Assembly (NCBI RefSeq): GCF_000960475.2 | Contig: NZ_JZDQ02000049.1 | Span: forward strand, 1 to 41,647 | DNA: 41,647 bases | Direction: 5' to 3' | DNA from: Nocardioides luteus | Lineage (GTDB): Bacteria; Actinomycetota; Actinomycetes; Propionibacteriales; Nocardioidaceae | Shown here: positions 1-8,043 of the stretch, piece by piece | Numbering within the stretch: the stretch's first letter is position 1 | Layout of the letters: each line of letters starts with the position of its first letter | Notes under the pieces: model-generated | Told to the model about the DNA's origin: nothing | What the model saw: the letters and a program-made list of their open reading frames with translations, nothing else | Databases searched by the model: none | Translations under genes and position numbers: made by a program

Positions 1-75
1 GGTGGAGGTGAGGGGACTCGAACCCCTGACCCTCTGCATGCCATGCAGATGCGCTACCAGCTGCGCCACACCCCC
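1..75 (-). tRNA. tRNA-Ala (anticodon GGC)
   Basis: Read on the minus strand, the 5' end is at 75 and the discriminator A is at position 3, followed by CC at 2-1. The final A of CCA would lie just outside the window. The acceptor stem GGGGGTG pairs with CACCTCC with one G-U pair. The T-arm carries GGTTCGAGTCC. The anticodon arm has stem TCTGC/GCAGA and loop ATGGCAT, giving anticodon GGC (alanine, GCC/GCU codons). The body is 73 nt, the normal size. Confidence 0.95.
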
Positions 76-138
76 GTGGCGTTGTCCCGGTCGATCACCC
101 CGGGCAACGAGAAGAACAGTAGCGGAACCCTCTCCCGA

Positions 139-777
139 TCACGAAATCGGGGCCCCCATTCCGTACGTCGCGAGCCGCCAGGATGCGGCCGGAACCATGC
201 CGAAGGCGGGCTCCCGGGCGACGAGCTCGATCCAGGCGCAGTTCGTCAGCGGCGCGAGGGTGGTGACGACGGACGGATCCCAGCCGAGGAAGGCGGCCAG
301 ACCCTGGCGGATGGCACCGCCGTGAGCGACGACCACGACGGTCTCGCCGGACGCCACGGTCTCGGCCACGTCGTTCAGCGCGCCCGCGAAGCGCGCCGCG
401 ACGGTGGGCCAGGACTCGCCACCGTAGGGCTCCCAGCTGGCCGGCATCTCACCGAAGCGCTCGAGGATCTGCGCGCGGTCCATCCCCTCGGCCTCCCCGG
501 CGCAGACCTCCCGCAGCCGAGGGTCGTAGGCAGCCTCCAGGCCGGTCTCCTCGGCGACGTACGCAGCGGTCTGCCGTGCCCGCATCAGGTCCGAGGAGAC
601 GAGGCGGGTGACGGCGTAGGTCGTCCCGAGCGCACGAGCGGCGGCCTTGGCCTGCTGGTGGCCGGTCTCGGCCAGCTCGATGTCGGTCTGGCCCTGGTAG
701 CGGCCCTCCGCGTTCCACGGCGTGACGCCATGGCGGAGCAGGACGATGCGACGAGTGGTCTCGACAGGCTCGACCAC
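139..777 (-). CDS. Histidine phosphatase family protein (phosphoglycerate mutase-like)
   Basis: 212 residues. The phosphohistidine motif RHG is at about residues 15-17 (LLRHGVTPWNAEGRYQG). A second catalytic histidine lies in VVVVAHGGAIRQG near residue 155, with Arg-rich phosphate-pocket segments between (SSDLMRARQTA). This is the compact single-domain form of the family, which includes cofactor-dependent phosphoglycerate mutases, glucosyl-3-phosphoglycerate phosphatases and broad phosphatases; the substrate cannot be read from the sequence. The start used is GTG at 777. Its first codons (MVEPVETT) lie inside a short palindromic repeat, so the N-terminus may be repeat-derived and translation might begin slightly downstream. 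It follows rsfS by 7 nt in the proA-nadD-rsfS run, a common actinobacterial order. Confidence 0.9.
   Translation of the reverse strand: MVEPVETTRRIVLLRHGVTPWNAEGRYQGQTDIELAETGHQQAKAAARALGTTYAVTRLVSSDLMRARQTAAYVAEETGLEAAYDPRLREVCAGEAEGMDRAQILERFGEMPASWEPYGGESWPTVAARFAGALNDVAETVASGETVVVVAHGGAIRQGLAAFLGWDPSVVTTLAPLTNCAWIELVAREPAFGMVPAASWRLATYGMGAPIS
755..777. repeat. REP-like palindrome at the phosphatase start
   Basis: The plus strand reads GTGGTCTCGACAGGCTCGAC and ends CAC, an imperfect palindrome with arms GTGG..TCGA and TCGA..CCAC around CAGGC. Sequences of the GGTCTCGACAGGCTCGACC type are, from memory, very common interspersed palindromes in Nocardioides and related actinobacteria. Here the repeat supplies the start codon and first codons of the histidine phosphatase. 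Confidence 0.6.
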
Positions 778-784
778 CGAAACC

Positions 785-1159
785 TCAGCTCTCGGAGACG
801 ACGTCGGCGGGCAGCGCGATCGAGGGGCAGTCGCGCCAGAGCCGCTCGAGGGCGTAGAACTGGCGCTCCTCCTCGTGCTGGACGTGCACGACGATCTCGC
901 CGTAGTCGAGGAGCACCCAGCGCCCCTCCTTGTGGCCCTCGCGGCGCAGCGGCTTGGAGCCGAGGTCGCGCAGCTTCAGCTCGACCTCGTCGACGATCGA
1001 CTGCACCTGCCGCTCGTTGGGGGCCGAGGCCAGCACGAAGGCGTCGGTGATCGCCAGCTGGTCGCTGACGTCGAAGGCCATGATGTGCCCGGCCTTCTTC
1101 TCCGAGGCCGCCCGGGCGGCGGTGATGGTGAGCTCGATGGCGTGCTCGGTCGCGGTCAT
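785..1159 (-). CDS. rsfS: Ribosome silencing factor RsfS
   Basis: 124 residues, the full length of the RsfS/Iojap (DUF143) family. The family binds ribosomal protein L14 and blocks 30S-50S joining when nutrients are scarce. Family features are visible: the segment around residues 26-45 (HIMAFDVSDQLAITDAFVLASAPN), the central KPLRREGHKEGRWVLLDYG, and VHVQHEEERQFYALERLW. The ATG at 1159 overlaps the nadD stop by 4 nt (ATGA), so the two are probably translationally coupled. The nadD-rsfS-phosphatase order is conserved in actinobacteria, which supports the call. Confidence 0.95.
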   Translation of the reverse strand: MTATEHAIELTITAARAASEKKAGHIMAFDVSDQLAITDAFVLASAPNERQVQSIVDEVELKLRDLGSKPLRREGHKEGRWVLLDYGEIVVHVQHEEERQFYALERLWRDCPSIALPADVVSES

Positions 1160-1836
1160 AGGCCTTCTTCGTTCTGGGGAGTCGTGTGGTGCGGAGTCTT
1201 GGGCTGGTAGAGGTCGTGCTTGCCGATGTACTGCACCACGCCGTCGGGGACGAGATACCAGACCGGCTCGCCACGGCGCCGCCGCTCGCGGCAGTCGGAG
1301 GAGGAGATCGCCAGGGCGGGGATCTCGAGCATGGTGATGCGGTCGGACGGGATCTTCGCGATGACCTCGGGATCCATGGAGTATCCCGGACGCGTGCACC
1401 CGACGAACTGGGCGAGCTCGAAGAGCTCGTCGGTGTCGCGCCAGGTGAAGATCTCGGCGAGCGCGTCGGCCCCGGTGATGAAGTAGAGATCGGAGTCCGG
1501 CAGCGCCTTGGCGAGATCGCGCAGCGTGTCGCGCGTGTAGGTCCGGCCGGCCCGGTCGATGTCGACCCTGCTCACCGTGAAGCGCGGGTTGGCGGCGGTC
1601 GCGATGACCGTCATCAGGTAGCGATGCTCGGCCGGCGACACGTCCCGGTCGGCCTTCTGCCACGGGTCACCGGTGGGCACGAAGACCACCTCGTCGAGGT
1701 CGAAGAACGACTGCACCTCGGAGGCCGCCACCAGGTGGCCGTGGTGGATGGGATCGAAGGTGCCACCCATCACCCCGACACGGCGCTTGCCGGTCAGGCC
1801 CTGCAGACCTGGCTCGGGCGCTCCCCCGATGCCCAT
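1156..1836 (-). CDS. nadD: Nicotinate-nucleotide adenylyltransferase NadD
   Basis: 226 residues. It converts nicotinate mononucleotide plus ATP to deamido-NAD in NAD biosynthesis. The nucleotidyltransferase signature GGTFDPIHHGH is at about residues 24-34. The C-terminal ISSSDCRERRRRG matches the family ISSTxIR segment, with Asp-Cys in place of the usual Thr-x-Ile. The ATG at 1836 gives about 17 residues before the core, slightly longer than usual, so a later start is possible. It lies 11 nt downstream of a small membrane-protein gene and overlaps rsfS by 4 nt. Confidence 0.95.
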   Translation of the reverse strand: MGIGGAPEPGLQGLTGKRRVGVMGGTFDPIHHGHLVAASEVQSFFDLDEVVFVPTGDPWQKADRDVSPAEHRYLMTVIATAANPRFTVSRVDIDRAGRTYTRDTLRDLAKALPDSDLYFITGADALAEIFTWRDTDELFELAQFVGCTRPGYSMDPEVIAKIPSDRITMLEIPALAISSSDCRERRRRGEPVWYLVPDGVVQYIGKHDLYQPKTPHHTTPQNEEGL

Positions 1837-1847
1837 CTGATCAGCGC

Positions 1848-2009
1848 TCAGGAGTGCTCACGGCCGCCGGCGAACCAGACCAGGACCAGGAGGGCGAAGA
1901 CGAGGATCGCCAGGGCGCTGCCGCCGATGACCCACTCGATGCCAGAGGTGCCGTGCTCGGCCCCGTGCTCAGCGGAGGTGATGATGCTCGACACAACAGA
2001 GTTCGACAT
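1848..2009 (-). CDS. Small single-pass membrane protein
   Basis: 53 residues, starting ATG at 2009 and ending TGA at 1848. The N-terminal half is polar and contains a short direct repeat (SAEHGAEHG). Residues about 26-48 form one strongly hydrophobic helix (WVIGGSALAILVFALLVLVW), followed by a short GGREHS tail. The function is not recognisable. It sits 30 nt after proA and 11 nt before nadD on the same strand, so it is very likely translated within this operon. It is easily missed because of its size. Confidence 0.75.
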   Translation of the reverse strand: MSNSVVSSIITSAEHGAEHGTSGIEWVIGGSALAILVFALLVLVWFAGGREHS

Positions 2010-2039
2010 GGCGCACAGATTACCTTGCCCGCTGCCAGG

Positions 2040-3290
2040 TCAGCGCACGTGCCCGTCCCCGGTGACCACGTACTTCGTCGAGGTCATCTCGGGCAGGCCC
2101 ATCGGACCCCGGGCGTGCAGCTTCTGGGTCGAGATCCCGATCTCCGCACCGAAGCCGAACTCGCCACCGTCGGTGAACCGCGTCGAGGCGTTGACCATGA
2201 CGGCCGCGGAGTCGACGGCGGCGGCGAACCGCCGGGTGGCGCTCAGGTCCTCGGTCACGATCGCCTCGGTGTGACCGCTCGACCAGCGCCGGATGTGCTG
2301 GACGGCAGCATCGAGGGAAGGGACGACCGCCGCGCTGATCTTCAGCGCCAGGAACTCGGCCGCGTAGTCCTCGTCGGTGACCGGCTCGACCCGGTCGAAG
2401 CCCTGGAAGGCCTCGTCGCCGAGGATCTGCACACCACGCTCCTGCAGCGCGGGCACGATCTTGGGCAGGAACTCCTTGGCGATGTCGGCGTGGACGAGCA
2501 GCGACTCGGCGGAGTTGCACACGCTGGTGCGCTGGGTCTTGGAGTTGATGACGATCGAGACCGCCTTGTCGAGGTCGGCGGCCTTGTCGACGTAGACGTG
2601 TACGTTGCCCACCCCCGTCTCGATGACCGGCACCGTCGACTCCTCGACGACACTGCGGATCAGGCCGGCGCCGCCGCGCGGGATGAGCACGTCGACCAGC
2701 CCACGGGCACGCATCAGCGCCTTGACCGAGTCGTGGCCCTCGCCGGGGACGACCTGGATCACGTCGGCCGGGAGGCCGACGGAGGCGACGGCGTCGCGGA
2801 GCACCGCGGCGATCGCCACGTTGCTGGAGGCGATGTTGGAGGAGCCGCGCAGCAGGGCCGCGTTGCCGGACTTCAGGCAGATCCCGGCCGCGTCCACCGT
2901 CACGTTCGGGCGCGCCTCGTAGATCATCCCGACGACGCCGAAAGGCACCCGCACCTGGCGCAGCTCGAGGCCGTTGGCCAGGGTGGTGCCGCGTACGACG
3001 TCCCCGACGGGGTCCGGGAGGGCGGCCAGCTCGCGGAGCGCGGCGGCGATGCCGTCGAGGCGCTCCGGGGTCAGGGTGAGGCGGTCGATGATGTTGGCCG
3101 GGCTGCCCGACTTCTCGGCGCGGGCGACGTCGGCCGCGTTGGCCTCCAGCACCTCGTCGGCGCGGGCGAGGAGCGCGTCAGCCATCGCATGAAGCGCCGC
3201 GTCCTTCACGCTGCGCGGCGCGACCGCGAGCTCGTAGCTCGCCTCCCGTGCCTTCGCCGCCACCTCACGGATCACTGCCTCTGCGCTCAT
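2040..3290 (-). CDS. proA: Glutamate-5-semialdehyde dehydrogenase (gamma-glutamyl phosphate reductase) ProA
   Basis: 416 residues. It reduces gamma-glutamyl phosphate with NADPH to glutamate-5-semialdehyde in proline synthesis. The catalytic cysteine is C258 within KTQRTSVCNSAE. The upstream segment VPFGVVGMIYEARPNVTVDA and the C-terminal GFGAEIGISTQKLHARGPMG are family hallmarks. The ATG at 3290 (MSAEAVIREVAAKAR) gives the usual length; a 13-codon in-frame extension upstream lacks homologous sequence. It is the first gene of the run leading to nadD and rsfS. proB is not in the window. Confidence 0.96.
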   Translation of the reverse strand: MSAEAVIREVAAKAREASYELAVAPRSVKDAALHAMADALLARADEVLEANAADVARAEKSGSPANIIDRLTLTPERLDGIAAALRELAALPDPVGDVVRGTTLANGLELRQVRVPFGVVGMIYEARPNVTVDAAGICLKSGNAALLRGSSNIASSNVAIAAVLRDAVASVGLPADVIQVVPGEGHDSVKALMRARGLVDVLIPRGGAGLIRSVVEESTVPVIETGVGNVHVYVDKAADLDKAVSIVINSKTQRTSVCNSAESLLVHADIAKEFLPKIVPALQERGVQILGDEAFQGFDRVEPVTDEDYAAEFLALKISAAVVPSLDAAVQHIRRWSSGHTEAIVTEDLSATRRFAAAVDSAAVMVNASTRFTDGGEFGFGAEIGISTQKLHARGPMGLPEMTSTKYVVTGDGHVR

Positions 3291-3359
3291 GCAGGAAAGC
3301 CTATGCCGTGCGACGTACGCAGCGACCACCCTTTCGCCGTGCGGACCGCTCGGCGCGGG

Positions 3360-3776
3360 TCAGCGCCCGTCACCCAGGCCGAGCAGCGCGCCCAGGCCGC
3401 CGAACGGGCCGACGCTCTCGGACGGCTCCTCCGACTCCCGCGGCTCCGCACTCTTCGAGCCCGAGGGCTTCACCTTCCGTGGTGCCTTCGTCGGCGCCGG
3501 CTCCCCCGTCGCCCGCGTCGAGGGCGTCTCGAGCCGGTCCTTCGTGCGAGCCGGCTTCGCGGGCGAGGAGCCCACGGCGCTCTCCTCCAGCTCCGACTCG
3601 TTCATCGCCGGATAGTCCATCGGCGGCTCATAGGACCTTCGCACGAACGTGATCCCCGAGGTCGCCCCGGCGAAGAGCGCTGACAGCACCAGCGCCGTGA
3701 TCCAGGGCGTCCAGCCACGCCACCAGGCTCCGGCAGGGCCTCGAGCCCCGTCGAGATCGCTCACTCCCACACCCAT
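3360..3776 (-). CDS. Single-pass membrane protein with Pro/Ser/Lys-rich tail
   Basis: 138 residues. A short cytoplasmic N-terminus is followed by one membrane helix at about residues 25-46 (WITALVLSALFAGATSGITFV). The rest is a low-complexity tail rich in Ser, Pro, Glu and Lys, ending in a Gly/Leu-rich segment (FGGLGALLGLGDGR). No domain or function is recognised. The ATG at 3776 is used; GTG codons at residues 3 and 5 are alternatives. It lies between proA and a phosphotransferase gene, all on the minus strand. Confidence 0.7.
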   Translation of the reverse strand: MGVGVSDLDGARGPAGAWWRGWTPWITALVLSALFAGATSGITFVRRSYEPPMDYPAMNESELEESAVGSSPAKPARTKDRLETPSTRATGEPAPTKAPRKVKPSGSKSAEPRESEEPSESVGPFGGLGALLGLGDGR

Positions 3777-3816
3777 CCCCCATGTCGCGCCGGACCCCTC
3801 CGGCGCGCTCCGAATC

Positions 3817-4722
3817 CTAGCGGCGAACGGAGCCCTCCGGGGCGGAGTGGACATCCCCGGATCGGGCGATCTCGAGCAGGAGGTCGTGCGCCCTGGCCGC
3901 CACCGGATTGTCCGTACGCCGCGCCCCCAGCTCGACCAGCGCGACCAGGTCCGCGGAGCGGGCCAGATCGAGCGCATCCGTGGCGCTGCCACCCCGCACC
4001 GCGACGTAGCCCTCCAGCACTCCCTCGACGTAGGCCGCGTCCCGGTCGAACCGCAGCAGGTTGCCGAGATCGGTGAACGGCGAGCCGGCGTGGGCGAACT
4101 CCCAGTCGAGCACCGCACGCACGCGCAGCGTCTCCGGGTCGATGACGAGGTTCTTCGGGTTGAGGTCGCTGTGCGCCAGGCTCACCCGGACGACCGGGTC
4201 GAGCACGTATTGGGCGTCGGCGGCGACCTCCCGCAGTCCTTCCAGGTCCTCCGGTGACCAGGCGAGACGCTCCGCGTGCGACTCGACCCACTCGGTCAGG
4301 TCCACCGCGAACGCCTCGACGCGCAGGTCCTTGTCGGCGAAGGTCCCGGCGGTCAGGAACGGCATCCCGGCCAGGGTGGCCGCGATCTCCCCGAGGCCGT
4401 GCCCGAGGCGGCGCCGTTGTGCCTCGTCCAGGTCCGGGAGCAGCAGATCGCCGCGGACGCCCTCGACGAACTCGGTCACCAGCAGAGCGGGCATGCCGGT
4501 GGCCGGGTCGGCGCGGCGTACCTCCAGGACGTCGGGAACGGGGACGAGGCCCCGCACCAGGCGGTGCAGGGCCTCCTGGATCTCCGCGGCACGGGGATGG
4601 TGGCGAGGGTCGGCGAAGACCCGCACGACCGACCTCTCCCCACCGGCCTCCGCCAGGAACGTCTCGCCCGACCAGCCGCCGTCGAGCGGCTGGAGGCCCC
4701 CACCGAGGTCACCGAAGGTCAC
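3817..4722 (-). CDS. APH-family phosphotransferase
   Basis: 301 residues with a kinase-like fold. The catalytic-loop signature HSDLNPKNLVID (about residues 184-195) contains the base Asp and the metal-binding Asn. It is followed by LDWEFAHAGSPFTDLGNLLR, where the DW aspartate is the second metal ligand. An N-terminal nucleotide-binding half carries VTEFVEG as the hinge. The family covers aminoglycoside, choline, homoserine and macrolide phosphotransferases. The substrate cannot be deduced and resistance should not be assumed. It stops 17 nt before the neighbouring phospholipase D-like gene start region ends on the same strand, with no obvious functional link. Confidence 0.85.
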   Translation of the reverse strand: MTFGDLGGGLQPLDGGWSGETFLAEAGGERSVVRVFADPRHHPRAAEIQEALHRLVRGLVPVPDVLEVRRADPATGMPALLVTEFVEGVRGDLLLPDLDEAQRRRLGHGLGEIAATLAGMPFLTAGTFADKDLRVEAFAVDLTEWVESHAERLAWSPEDLEGLREVAADAQYVLDPVVRVSLAHSDLNPKNLVIDPETLRVRAVLDWEFAHAGSPFTDLGNLLRFDRDAAYVEGVLEGYVAVRGGSATDALDLARSADLVALVELGARRTDNPVAARAHDLLLEIARSGDVHSAPEGSVRR

Positions 4723-4739
4723 TCGGAGAGGCTAGCTCC

Positions 4740-6026
4740 TCAGGCGCAGGGACGGGTCTTCGGCTGGAGGTAGATCCGGTGGGTCGCCCTCGAGCTGTCC
4801 CACATCTTGTTGAACCGGGCGGTGTAGGCCTGGTAGTAGGTCTTCGAGGTGAACCGGAAGGTGACCTCGTCGTTGCTGAACGACGGCGGCGACCAGTTCT
4901 CCGAACCCGTCCAGACGCTGAGGGTGCCCCGGTCGTTGAAGCGGCCGTTGACGCTCATCCACTTGTAGTGGGAGTAGCAGCGCGAGCCGTAGACGATGTT
5001 GTCGCCGCTGGTCGACTTCTTCTGGCCCCAGTCCCAGGCGGCGTCACGCGCCGGGATGCCGACCGCCCGCAGCTTGCGGTAGACCGCGTCGTCGGTGACC
5101 GAGCCGATCACCCGGACCACGCAGCCGCGCTTCTTCAGCCGGACGACCTCGTCGGCGATGCGCTCGCCACGGCGGCCGTACCACGCGTACATGTGGATCC
5201 GCAGGATCGTCTTGCCCCTGGTGCCGTAGCCGCTGGGCGCGCTGCAGCCGATCAGACGCAGCCGGTCGATCACCTTGTCGCCGCTGCTGCGGGCGTAGAT
5301 CTCGTCGCTGGTCGTGCCCGTGCGCTGACGCTGGAAGCCGACGGAGGTGCCGCCACCGCTCCAGGACACGTAGCGCGGCGAGGCCTTCTGGTCGGCCTTG
5401 AGCTCGTTGAACATCCGCAGCCAGGTCTTCCACAGGCTGTCGTTGGCGTAGATCGTCTGGGCGTCGTTCCACTGCGAACCGGCCGCACCGCCACCGAGGT
5501 TGCCGGAGCTGTTGATGATGACGTTGCGCTTGGAGCCGATCTGGGTGAACGAGTGGATCTTGATGTGCAGGTTGCCGGTGTCGTAGCCACGGCAGGCGCC
5601 GGCGCACCCGTAGATGAAGCTCGCCCGGGAGCGCCTCGTGCCCAGCTCGGTGGCCAGGTTGCGCTCGCCGCTGCTCCACATCTTCCGGTTGACCAGGATC
5701 TGCACGTGCACACCACGCCGGTGCGCCGCGATCAGATGCTTGACGGTGTCGGCGCGGTCCAGGTTGTAGGTGACGAACCGGATGTAGGAGCCCCTGGGCG
5801 CGTTGTCGATGCTGTTGTTGATCCGGTGCACGATGAAGTTGCGCGCCGCCGCGTCACCGGTGGGGTTGTTGAAGAACGGACCTGCCGGCGGCGACCACGT
5901 CGCCGCGCTCGCCGGGTTCGAAACCACGGACATCGTCGCCACGACCAGTGCCGCCACGCAGCCCGCCACAGCCGACGCAATCGAGATCTTCTGGGCCGTC
6001 CTCGACCTCAGCACATTCCCCCACAT
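4740..6026 (-). CDS. Secreted phospholipase D-like domain protein
   Basis: 428 residues with a classical Sec signal: basic start, hydrophobic core at about residues 13-35 and a likely cleavage after NPASA (about 41). Two PLD-type half sites are visible. The first is HIKIHSF at about residues 154-160, followed by INSSGNLGGGA. The second, near the C-terminus, contains SHYKWMSV followed by WTGSENWSPPSF. Both keep the H-x-K core but replace the usual downstream Asp with Ser/Asn-containing segments. This suggests an exported phosphodiesterase or a divergent PLD-like protein. Several cysteine pairs (CAGAC, CPA-type tail) fit an extracellular location. It appears monocistronic, between its own promoter and the etfA terminator. 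Confidence 0.85.
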   Translation of the reverse strand: MWGNVLRSRTAQKISIASAVAGCVAALVVATMSVVSNPASAATWSPPAGPFFNNPTGDAAARNFIVHRINNSIDNAPRGSYIRFVTYNLDRADTVKHLIAAHRRGVHVQILVNRKMWSSGERNLATELGTRRSRASFIYGCAGACRGYDTGNLHIKIHSFTQIGSKRNVIINSSGNLGGGAAGSQWNDAQTIYANDSLWKTWLRMFNELKADQKASPRYVSWSGGGTSVGFQRQRTGTTSDEIYARSSGDKVIDRLRLIGCSAPSGYGTRGKTILRIHMYAWYGRRGERIADEVVRLKKRGCVVRVIGSVTDDAVYRKLRAVGIPARDAAWDWGQKKSTSGDNIVYGSRCYSHYKWMSVNGRFNDRGTLSVWTGSENWSPPSFSNDEVTFRFTSKTYYQAYTARFNKMWDSSRATHRIYLQPKTRPCA

Positions 6027-6034
6027 GCGGCCGG

Positions 6035-6062
6035 ACTATACCCAGCGACGTATGCACCGCAA
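6035..6062 (-). promoter_or_regulatory. Predicted promoter of the phospholipase D-like gene
   Basis: On the minus strand, a TTGCGG -35 (6057-6062) and a TATAGT -10 (6035-6040) are separated by 16 nt. The -10 ends 8 nt before the ATG at 6026, so the transcript would be leaderless or nearly so, which is common in actinobacteria. This is prediction only. Confidence 0.5.
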
Positions 6063-6096
6063 CGACAATTCCGAGAACCCGATGCCAAACAGAAAG

Positions 6097-6131
6097 AAAC
6101 CCGCCCCCGAGCTGTGCTCGGGGGCGGGTTT
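6097..6131 (-). terminator. Intrinsic terminator downstream of etfA
   Basis: A perfect hairpin: arms AAACCCGCCCCCGAGC and GCTCGGGGGCGGGTTT around a TGT loop, 16 bp. On the minus strand it is followed by CTTTCTGTTTG, a moderately T-rich tract. It lies 33 nt after the etfA stop and before the phospholipase D-like promoter, so it most likely ends the etfBA transcript. Confidence 0.9.
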
Positions 6132-6163
6132 TCGGGACGTACGCCCCAGGCATCACTCGCTCG

Positions 6164-7117
6164 TCAGCCCTTGGCCGCCTTCACGGCCTCGGTGACGGCC
6201 GGGAGGACGGTGTGCAGGTCGCCCACGACGCCGAAGTCGACGAGCTCGAAGATCGGCGCCTCCTCGTCCTTGTTGACCGCGACGATGGTCTTCGAGGTCT
6301 GCATACCGGCGCGGTGCTGGATCGCACCGGAGATCCCGTTGGCCACGTAGAGCTGCGGGGAGACGGTCTTACCGGTCTGGCCGACCTGGAAGGTGTGCGG
6401 CATCCAGCCGGAGTCGACCGCGGCACGCGAGGCACCGACAGCGGCACCGAGCGCGTCGGCGAGACCCTCGACGGCGGAGAAGTCACCGCCGGTGCCACGA
6501 CCACCGGATACCACGATCGCGGCCTCGGTGAGCTCGGGGCGGCCCGAGGCCTTACGCGGCTGGGAGGCCACGATCTGCGCGGTCTTGGCGGCGTCCGAGA
6601 TGGTCACCTCGAACGGGGTGACCGCGGCGGCGCCGGCCTTCTCGACCGGAGCGGCCGAGTTGGGCTTGACCGTGATGATCGGGGTGCCCTTGGTGACCTT
6701 GCCCTTGACCGTGTAGTTGCCGGCGAAGACGGACTGGGTCGCCACACCGGACTCGTCGAGGTCGACGGCGTCGGTGATCAGACCGGAGTCGAGCTTGATC
6801 GCCAGGCGGGCGGCGACCTCCTTGTTCTCCGCGGAGGACGGCAGCAGGATCGCGGCGGGCGAGGCGGACGCAGCCAGCTGCGCGAGCGCCTCGGCCTTCG
6901 GCGCCACCAGGTAGCCCTTGATCTGGGCGTCGTCGATGACGTAGACCTTCTCGGCGCCGTAGCCCTTCACGGCCTCCGCGGCACCAGCAGCGCCGTCGGC
7001 GCCACCGATGAAGACCGCGGACGGCTCGCCGAGCTTGGCGGCCAGGGTGAGCAGCTCGTAGGTCGGCTTCTTGACCTGACCAGCCACGTGGTCGATGAGA
7101 ACGAGAACTTCAGCCAT
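6164..7117 (-). CDS. etfA: Electron transfer flavoprotein subunit alpha
   Basis: 317 residues. It pairs with EtfB to bind FAD and AMP and carries electrons from acyl-CoA dehydrogenases to ETF:quinone oxidoreductase or equivalent. The C-terminal FAD domain is clear: VVSGGRGTG near residue 204, then AVDSGWMPHTFQVGQTGKTVSPQLYVANGISGAIQH, and VAVNKDEEAPIFELVDFGVVGDL. The ATG is at 7117, with a TGAGGCCGAGAAGGG ribosome-binding region upstream. It follows etfB by 23 nt as one operon ending at the hairpin at 6097. Confidence 0.97.
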   Translation of the reverse strand: MAEVLVLIDHVAGQVKKPTYELLTLAAKLGEPSAVFIGGADGAAGAAEAVKGYGAEKVYVIDDAQIKGYLVAPKAEALAQLAASASPAAILLPSSAENKEVAARLAIKLDSGLITDAVDLDESGVATQSVFAGNYTVKGKVTKGTPIITVKPNSAAPVEKAGAAAVTPFEVTISDAAKTAQIVASQPRKASGRPELTEAAIVVSGGRGTGGDFSAVEGLADALGAAVGASRAAVDSGWMPHTFQVGQTGKTVSPQLYVANGISGAIQHRAGMQTSKTIVAVNKDEEAPIFELVDFGVVGDLHTVLPAVTEAVKAAKG

Positions 7118-7140
7118 GATTCAGATATCCCTTCTCGGCC

Positions 7141-7932
7141 TCAGATGAACTTCTTGGACGCGAGGAAGTCGGCCAGCGCCTTGGCGCCCGAGCCGTCCTC
7201 GTCGGTGACGATCTCACCGGCGGTGCGCGGCGGGCGGGCCGCCGTCTCCTCGACAGCGGTGTACGCAGCGCCGAGACCGACCTGGGAGGCGTCGACACCG
7301 AGGTCGGCCAGCGACCACGTCTCCAGCGGCTTCTTCTTGGCCGCCATGATGCCCTTGAAGGACGGGTAGCGGGCCTCGCCCGACTGGTCGGTGACCGAGA
7401 GGACCAGCGGCAGCGTGCCGCCGATGACCTCGGTGGCGACGTCGCCGTCACGCTTGATGCGGACCTGGTCGCCCTGGGTCTCCACGACGGAGGCGAGGGT
7501 GACCTGCGGCAGGCCGAGACGCTCGGCCAGCATCGCCGGGACGACGCTCATGCCGGCGTCGGTCGAGGCCAGACCGCCGACCACGAGGTCGACCGGACCG
7601 AGCTTCTCGATCGCCTTGGCGAGCACCAGCGAGGTGGCGATGGCGTCGGAGCCGGCGATCGCGTCGTCGACGACGTGGACGCCCTTGTCGGCGCCCATCT
7701 GCAGCGCCTTGCGCACCGCGGCCTCGGCCGCCTCGGGACCAACGGTCAGCGCGGTGACGGTGATCTCCTCGCCCTCACGCTTCTCCTTGATCTGCAACGA
7801 CTGCTCAACCGCGTACTCATCGAGCTCGGAGAGCAGACCGTCGACGTTCACGCGGTCGACGGTGAAGTCGTCCTCGAACTGCCGGTCCGCGGTCGCGTCC
7901 GGCACGTACTTCACAAGCACAACAATGTTCAT
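7141..7932 (-). CDS. etfB: Electron transfer flavoprotein subunit beta
   Basis: 263 residues, starting MNIVVLVKYVPD as usual for EtfB. The adenine-nucleotide-binding segment DLVVGGLASTDAGMSVVPAMLAERLGLPQVT and the SVTDQSGEARYPSFKGIMAAKKKP stretch identify the family. The ATG at 7932 is chosen over a 35-codon upstream extension with no family match. It is the first gene of etfBA. The ribosome-binding site is weak: GGAGG lies about 20 nt upstream of the ATG. Confidence 0.97.
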   Translation of the reverse strand: MNIVVLVKYVPDATADRQFEDDFTVDRVNVDGLLSELDEYAVEQSLQIKEKREGEEITVTALTVGPEAAEAAVRKALQMGADKGVHVVDDAIAGSDAIATSLVLAKAIEKLGPVDLVVGGLASTDAGMSVVPAMLAERLGLPQVTLASVVETQGDQVRIKRDGDVATEVIGGTLPLVLSVTDQSGEARYPSFKGIMAAKKKPLETWSLADLGVDASQVGLGAAYTAVEETAARPPRTAGEIVTDEDGSGAKALADFLASKKFI

Positions 7933-7984
7933 GGTGGTGCGGCCTTGCCGGCCCCTCCTGGAATGGTCGTAGTTCGCCAGCGAT

Positions 7985-8000
7985 GTTACCCGCCAGTCAC
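7985..8000. promoter_or_regulatory. Degenerate GTTACT-N4-AGTAAC-like site upstream of etfB
   Basis: The sequence GTTACCCGCCAGTCAC matches 10 of 12 defined positions of the palindrome found at the thiolase, ccr and dehydrogenase promoters in this window. It overlaps a TAACAT hexamer on the minus strand (7984-7989) that could be the etfB -10 element. The match is imperfect and may be chance. Confidence 0.3.
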
Positions 8001-8043
8001 ATACGGATGACAGGTGCCTACGCGTTGAGAATGTCACATGGCC

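Noticed and set aside
3817..4722. The phosphotransferase as an aminoglycoside-resistance gene
   Set aside because: It has only the general APH signatures; no feature points to antibiotic substrates and there is no mobile context.
4254..6350. A long plus-strand frame opposite the phospholipase D-like gene
   Set aside because: Arg/Pro/Gly-rich with no recognisable domain; the minus strand carries a signal peptide, PLD motifs and a promoter.
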